Shown here one piece after another: positions 6,859 through 11,270 of a DNA stretch of 11,270 nucleotides. The position numbers and the translations under genes are program-made. The DNA is from Chrysochromulina tobinii. Its lineage: Eukaryota; Haptophyta; Prymnesiales; Chrysochromulinaceae. The DNA is taken from assembly GCA_001275005.1 (NCBI GenBank), contig JWZX01001009.1, positions 1-11,270 of the forward strand, read 5' to 3'. Each line of letters begins with the position of its first letter. Positions within the stretch are counted from its first letter, which is position 1. The notes under the pieces are model-generated. The model did not search any database. It had not been told where the DNA came from and was given only the letters and a program-made list of their open reading frames with translations.

Positions 6859-9800
6859 TCAATAGGGACGACCTCCGAGGCTGGTGGTCAGGCCGGCGAT
6901 GGCCTTTTCGAAGAGCCCTTTGGGGACCAGCGCCTCGGGGATGCGGGTGGGCGGCGGTACCTCCGTGACCACCTCCGCGTCCATTCCGCGCTCTTCGCAA
7001 CGTGTGAGAGGCACGCGGCCGCCGCTGCCAGGGAAGGCGAGCGAACGCCGGGCTCGCGGCGGCGGCGCGTCGAGCACCTCTTCGGGCCAGCGCGAGATGT
7101 CTTCGCACGGCGGCGATGGTGACGCTGCAGCCTTGGGAGCGGCCTCGACGGCGGCGGCGTCCTCAGCCGCTTCGATCGCCTCCCTTGCGGCCTCCTCAGC
7201 CGCTTCGATCGCCGCGGCCGCCGCGGCCTCGAGAGCGAGCGCCTCGGCGTCTGCGGCGGCTACGGCGGCCTTCTCCTCGGCAGCCGCCGCCTGCCGGCCA
7301 GGCGAGCCCCTGCGCGACGGGAGAGGCGAGGCCCGGGGCGAGGCGTAGGGCGAAGTGTAAGGCGAGGCGCGAGGCCGGTCAAAATAATGATGCTCAAAGG
7401 CCCCAAAGCGGGGCGAGGCGGTAGAGGCAGGTGCCGAGGCGGCGGCGGCTTCAAAGAAGGCAGCGGCGGGCGGGATGGCGGAGGTGGCAGGGACGGAGGG
7501 CAGAGCGGCTACAAAGGTGCTGCTGCGCACAGACGGAGCGACGGGCGCGGAAGCGGCCGCGCCGTTGGCATCGAACCCGTGGAGAGCGCGCATCAAGTGA
7601 TGGGGAACGCTCCCTTCCATGAGGGGGTAGCGTGCGATCACAGAGTCGAACAGCCGATCCGATTCGATCGCCGCCGAGGAGAGCGCCGCGAGCGAGTACG
7701 GCCCGGGCTCCCCGTCCAGCTGGTGTGAAGGCCCTGGTGTGAAGCTGGCTAGCGGAGGAGCACGCCCCGAGCGAAGCGGCGACTGGTGTGAAGGCCCTGG
7801 TGTGAAGCTGGCTAGCAGAGGAGCGCCGAGATGAGCGCGCCCCGAGCGAAGCGGCATCGCCATGGCGCCGAATCCGCCGTTACGCAGATGCGGCGAGGCG
7901 AGGGGGGGGTGGTTGCTGGTGCCGTGCTGGGCGCCGTGGTGCGGCGACGGCGACGGCAGCGGCGCGAGCGGCGGTGGTGGCAGCAAGTGCGGCGAGGCAA
8001 GGGGCGAGACGGGGGCGGTGCGCGCCGAGGGAGGCGGCGAAGGCCGATCGGATGGGCGCTCATCTCGGCGCTGGCTGTGGAAGCCCACCGAACGCGCGCT
8101 CGTGCCGGGCGAGTCCGACCGTGCCGTGCGCTGTGTATCGGTTCCGTTGCGGGCCGAGCTCAGCCGAGATCGGGCCGAGCTCAGCCGAGATTGCGAGCCC
8201 TGGCGCTGCCGGGCCGACGGCACCGAGCGCGAGGTGGACGAAGAACGGGACGTGGACGAGGGCGACGAGCGCACCGTGCCGCCCTCCTTGTCCAGCCCGC
8301 CCGGCACGGCGCGTTTCGCCCGCTCCGGGCTGCGGGCGACGGCGGCACGGTTCGACGGCGACGGGCGCCGAATCCGGCTAGGCGTGCTCGCCTTGGCGCT
8401 CGACACGGCGCTCGCAGACTTGGGCATCGGGGTGTGAACCGAGGTGTGAACCGAGGCGCCTGCGCTCGCGGCATGGGCGGCGGCGGCTGGCGGCGTGGGC
8501 GGCGGCGTGGGCGTCGTCGTGGGCGGCGGCGTGCTGTTGCCGGCATGCGAGGGGGCAAGCGGCGACTTGCCAATAGCAGCCGTCGACCGCTTGGGCTTGG
8601 CGTGGCGCAGCTCGCCACCTGCCCCGCCACCAGCCCCGCAACTGCTCTCCCATCGCGCCGCACGCGCCGCACGCGCCGCGGCGCCCGTGGCGACGGGCGT
8701 GTCGTTCGACGAGGGGTCGTTAGGGGTTCGTGGGGGCGACGTGGAGAGGGAGGCGGCGGACGGCGAGGAGCCGCTCGTGGTGACTGGCGAAGAGGAGGGA
8801 GAGATGACCACCGATAGATGGGCGGGTAGAGCTGGGTACGGCCGTACCTCCGGGGACGCGGGCCCACGCGCACCGCTGGCTTCCTCGGACGCCGCCGCCC
8901 AAGCCGCCTCCACGTCCCGTGAGTTTCGTGACGTGCGGCCCGGTGTCTTTGTGCCGGAGCGGCGCACTGGGATACGGCTCGGCGTCTTGGGGCGGTTCGT
9001 GGCCGGCGCGAACGCACGTGGCGACTTTTCGTCGTCCGCCGCCACCCGGAAGAGGCAGCGGCAGCGGCAGCGGCATCGGCCACTGCAGAGGCCGCGGTCG
9101 CGGAGGCGGGAGGTGCCCACCACGGCGCTTTGGATGGCGTGCGCGGCCCCGCTGCCGAGGCGCCGTGGTGGGCGGCGGCGGCGGCGGCGGCGGCTTCGGC
9201 GGCGATGGCGGCGGCTTGGGAGCCCTCGCCCTCGAGCGCGGCAGCGGCGGCGAGGGCGGCCAGCCGGCGTTGCCGGTGCTCGATGACCGTGGGGTGGCCC
9301 ACCACCCCAGCCGTGTCGGTCCGTGCATCGAGATCGATTTGAAGCATCGAGGCCACAAGGTGGTGCAACAGCGGCGAGTACTTTGGCGATAAGGGCGCGA
9401 AGAAGCCGGCTGTGATCTTGAGCGCGAGCTGCGCCAGGTTGCTCGCGTCGAACGGGTACCGGTTCGACGCCATCTTATACAGCAGTACGCCCAGGGACCA
9501 GACGTCGGTCTTGTAGTCGTACTGCGCGCCGTGGATGATCTCAGGCGAGATGTACGTGGGCGAGCCGACGACGGTCTGCGCGAGCTCGATGGAGGTGGTG
9601 AGGCAGCGTGCGATGCCTAGGTCGCCGATCTTGAGCACGCCGCCATCGTATACGAAAATGTTCTCCGGCTTCAGGTCGCGGTGCAGCACCTTTTTCGCAT
9701 GGATGTGCCCGAGCCCATCGGCGAGCTGCACAAAGTGGCTCATCACTTCGTCCTCATCGAGGAACTTTTTGGAGTCGGCGGTCGCCTTGTCCCATCGCTT

Positions 9801-10136
9801 GGCGAGCAGCTGGGCAAAGTTGCCATGCGGCCCGTACTCCATCAGGATACAAAAGTGGTTGGCCTCCGGCCACGCCGCATAGTGGCGCACCACGTGGACG
9901 TGCATCAGCCGGTCGAGCGCGCGCGCCTCGAGCTGGACCTTGTCTCGATCGGGCTGGCCGGCGGAACCGAATGCGGTGCGCTTGAGCGCGTACCGCTGCC
10001 CCGTGACGCGGTGCTCCACGAGCCGCACCTCGCCGAAACGGCCTCGGCCCAGCTCCTTAGCGGTTGTGAAGCTTGCCTCAAAGTCCTCGGCGCAGGTTGG
10101 AAGCGGATCTGGCGGCGCGTTGGAGGACGCCAGCAT
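6859..10136 (-). CDS. NIMA-related (NEK-family) Ser/Thr protein kinase with long Ser/Pro/Ala-rich tail
   Basis: The ATG is at 10136-10134. Kinase domain about residues 23-284: glycine loop GRGRFGEV (30-37), Lys52 in YALKR, helix-C Glu70, hinge-side LMEYGPHGN, catalytic loop HRDLKPEN (152-159), DLG (172-174), activation segment VVGSPTYISPE (189-199), WSLGVLLYKM, and PFDASNLAQLALKI. The HRDLKPEN, GDLGIAR and GSPTYISPE pattern and the Asn-Leu block are NEK-like; all catalytic residues are present. NEKs act in cilia, basal bodies and mitosis. The kinase frame becomes Ala-rich and then Arg-rich shadow near 9050, while a different frame continues as credible coding to the TGA at 6861-6859. That ~730-residue tail is rich in SP/TP sites (FTPGPSHQ twice, ASPRASP series), has an Ala/Glu coiled-coil segment, and ends PKGLFEKAIAGLTTSLGG. 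A short intron or an indel must join the two parts (candidate 9083-9120). Confidence 0.8.
7321..7378. repeat. Short Ser-Pro codon repeat in the NEK tail
   Basis: Minus-strand reading gives a run of Ala/Thr-Ser-Pro triplets separated by Arg or Tyr (RASPYTSPYASPRASP), from repeated ggcgagg cores on the plus strand. Tandem Ser-Pro sites of this kind are typical targets of proline-directed kinases (inference). Confidence 0.65.
7721..7854. repeat. 63-bp-offset direct repeat in the NEK tail
   Basis: The block from 7721 (tggtgtgaaggccctggtgt onward) recurs from 7784 with one substitution and a short extra segment (about 12 bases, gccgagatgagc) in the second copy. On the minus strand both copies code PLRSGRA followed by LASFTPGPSHQ, each with a Thr-Pro site. 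The size of both the offset and the extra segment is a multiple of three, so frame is kept. Confidence 0.8.
8150..8191. repeat. Perfect 21-bp tandem duplication in the NEK tail
   Basis: Positions 8150-8170 and 8171-8191 are identical and adjacent; in the tail frame they encode SRLSSAR twice. A recent in-frame duplication, which supports this frame as the one under coding constraint. Confidence 0.9.
9083..9120 (-). other. Candidate 38-base intron joining kinase and tail frames
   Basis: On the minus strand, gtgggcacctcccgcc starts right after CCGTG and the stretch ends in ctctgcag before tggccgat. Removing 38 bases (2 modulo 3) converts the kinase frame exactly into the tail frame, giving Pro-Cys-Gly-Arg at the junction. 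The resulting Arg-Cys alternation over the gccgct repeat looks less natural than the Ala run of the kinase frame, so a frameshift or base-count error around 9045-9060 is about as likely. Confidence 0.3.
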
Positions 10137-11184
10137 CGTATCTCACAGCGGGTGCCGCCGGAGGCACGCGCGTGCGTAGGGCGATGACGCCCTGGCCTGC
10201 TAGACCTACAACCCGGCTTTCCTGTTGAGAGGCGACCCGTTGAGAGATTGGGCCCGTCGGAGGAGCTCGCCTTCGCGAACCGCCTTGCAGTTACGCCGCT
10301 TTCACACTTCCGAGAAGTAAAGCCCAAGCCAAGTCAAGTCAAGGCTTCTCTCGTTCTGTACCCAATTTTCTTTGTCTTCGCTGGAGCGGGACGTACATTC
10401 GTACATGTACCGCGGCGCGGCTCGCGGCTGCCGGGGCGGCTGCAATGGAGTCAATGGGCGGCTGAGTTGCCGGTCGAGGTGGTTGTGTTGGTGCTGCACG
10501 CGCTGGGGCTGGACCTGCGATTGCAGAGGCCCAGTCACAGGGTGGTTCGCGGTTCGACTGCGTGTGTGGATGAGGAAGTTCTGGCACTTTTCTACTGTGT
10601 TGCCGTGTTGCGGGTCGTGCAATTGGGGTCGTGCTCATGTGGCCGGAGAGCTTATTGCGAGGTCCTGGAGAGAGAATTCATTGTGATGCCAAAGCGATTG
10701 GACTGCTGAGCAGGCTGACACTCCGAAGGTAGAAACTTGGACGTCGGTTTCACCCAAATTTGCGGGTCCAAAGTGAATCCGTTTTTCGGAGCGTCTACCA
10801 ACGTAAATGCTGCGAAGCGAAACCCCTTCCCCCTCCCCATGGCGCGCCCAAGGGCGGCCCTTCCAGCGCGCACACCTCGCCCAAACGCGCACACGGCTTC
10901 CCGGCACCCCTTGTTTGGCATCCTCCAGCCGAAATTCCGGCCGCGCGCGCGCCCGAGGCGCGCCCCCAGCACGCGCGCACGACGGGGTTCTTCAAGCACA
11001 CCCTACTCCGTGCCAAGCAACTCGAGGCACCGCGCCCCCCACTTCTGCTACCACACGCGCACCACCGCCATGCGTGTGCATGATGGCTGCGACGGCTTGC
11101 CCCACTCCCCGCTCGTCTCCGCACCTCCTTCTCTCCCACTCACTTATCGGCCCCGCCCCCCCTCGCAGAACTAAATCTTCATAA
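10137..11184. promoter_or_regulatory. Divergent intergenic region between the NEK kinase and beta-tubulin
   Basis: No protein gene is supported in these 1048 bases; the open frames present have no recognisable content. Visible items: an AAGTC-type direct repeat (ccaagccaagtcaagtcaag, near 10325), the perfect palindrome gtacatgtac (10401-10410) with another gtacat eight bases upstream, C-rich pyrimidine tracts near 10822-10840, and a pyrimidine-rich run ending in CAG 16 bases before the tubulin ATG. Both the kinase and tubulin promoters must lie here. Confidence 0.5.
11130..11168 (+). promoter_or_regulatory. Possible 3' splice acceptor in the beta-tubulin 5' leader
   Basis: A pyrimidine-rich stretch (ctctcccactcacttatc, then ccccgccccccctcgcag) ends in CAG at 11166-11168, followed by aactaaatcttcataa and the start codon. 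This has the form of an acceptor for a 5'-UTR intron or for a trans-spliced leader. No convincing donor was identified, so it is only a candidate. Confidence 0.3.
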
Positions 11185-11270
11185 ATGCGTGAGATCGTCG
11201 CAGTCCAGGGTGGCCAGTGCGGTAACCAGATCGGCGCCAAGTTCTGGGAGGTCGTCTCCGACGAGCACGG
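11185..11270 (+). CDS. Beta-tubulin, N-terminal fragment cut by the window edge
   Basis: From ATG 11185 the frame reads MREIVAVQGGQCGNQIG, then AKFWEVVSDEHG, which is the invariant beta-tubulin N-terminus: the MREI tetrapeptide used in tubulin mRNA autoregulation, then the GGQCGNQIG loop that contacts guanine nucleotide. Beta-tubulin pairs with alpha-tubulin to form microtubules of spindle, cytoskeleton and flagella. Only 28 full codons are inside the window. Position 6 is Ala where beta-tubulins almost always have His. The leader immediately upstream is A+T-rich (ataa before ATG). It is divergent from the NEK kinase, separated by ~1 kb. Confidence 0.96.
   Translation, partial: MREIVAVQGGQCGNQIGAKFWEVVSDEH

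Noticed and set aside
8181-9050. Kinase frame continuing to a stop at 8181
   Set aside because: After about 9050 it turns into Arg/Pro/Ala shadow sequence, while the alternative frame shows in-frame duplications and Ser/Pro repeats.
7831-9286. Plus-strand Arg/Gly-rich frames of 191-328 codons
   Set aside because: They are antisense to the NEK tail and consist of Arg/Gly low complexity caused by high GC.
10248-10709. 153-codon plus-strand ORF upstream of beta-tubulin
   Set aside because: No recognisable domain and mixed composition; it lies in the divergent promoter region and nothing supports it as a gene.
1-11270. CRISPR arrays, tRNA or rRNA genes
   Set aside because: No regularly spaced repeat array, tRNA cloverleaf or rRNA core sequence was found on reading both strands.

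Overview
This is a GC-rich nuclear fragment from a eukaryote. The evidence is a beta-tubulin N-terminus, a MIOS-like GATOR2 subunit, a NIMA-related kinase and a retroelement Gag-like protein. Very high GC3, alanine/glycine homopolymer runs, nearly intronless long reading frames and a bacterial-looking class V aminotransferase piece fit a unicellular alga such as a haptophyte. That lineage call is an inference, and no marker here settles it.

Layout. (1) Positions 1-2409, minus strand: one uninterrupted 803-codon frame that starts at an ATG at 2409 and runs off the left edge. It is the N-terminal WD40 propeller and following region of a MIOS/Sea4 homologue, a subunit of the GATOR2 (SEACAT) complex that controls TORC1 signalling. 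Because it has no stop inside the window, it is easy to miss. (2) 2410-2600: short divergent intergenic region. (3) 2601-4241, plus strand: an intact 2-oxoglutarate/Fe(II) dioxygenase of the isopenicillin-N-synthase-like fold with all its metal and co-substrate residues. (4) 4242-4686: no gene; contains two strong inverted repeats just ahead of the next frame. (5) 4687 to about 6146, plus: a coiled-coil plus capsid-like protein, best read as the Gag of a truncated LTR-type retroelement. (6) About 6147-6455, plus, in a different frame: the last ~100 codons of a class V (cysteine-desulfurase-like) aminotransferase with no upstream half in the window. (7) 6456-6858: convergent intergenic region with a 50-bp-spaced direct repeat. 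(8) 6859-10136, minus: a NEK-family protein kinase whose catalytic domain and long Ser/Pro-rich tail are in different frames, so a short intron or indel lies near 9050-9120. (9) 10137-11184: ~1 kb divergent promoter region. (10) 11185 onward, plus: the first 28 codons of beta-tubulin, cut by the right edge.

The genes do not form a pathway. The most interesting locus is 4500-6455, where a retroelement Gag frame abuts an orphan 3' piece of a metabolic enzyme. The NEK frame switch and the beta-tubulin His6-to-Ala change are next.
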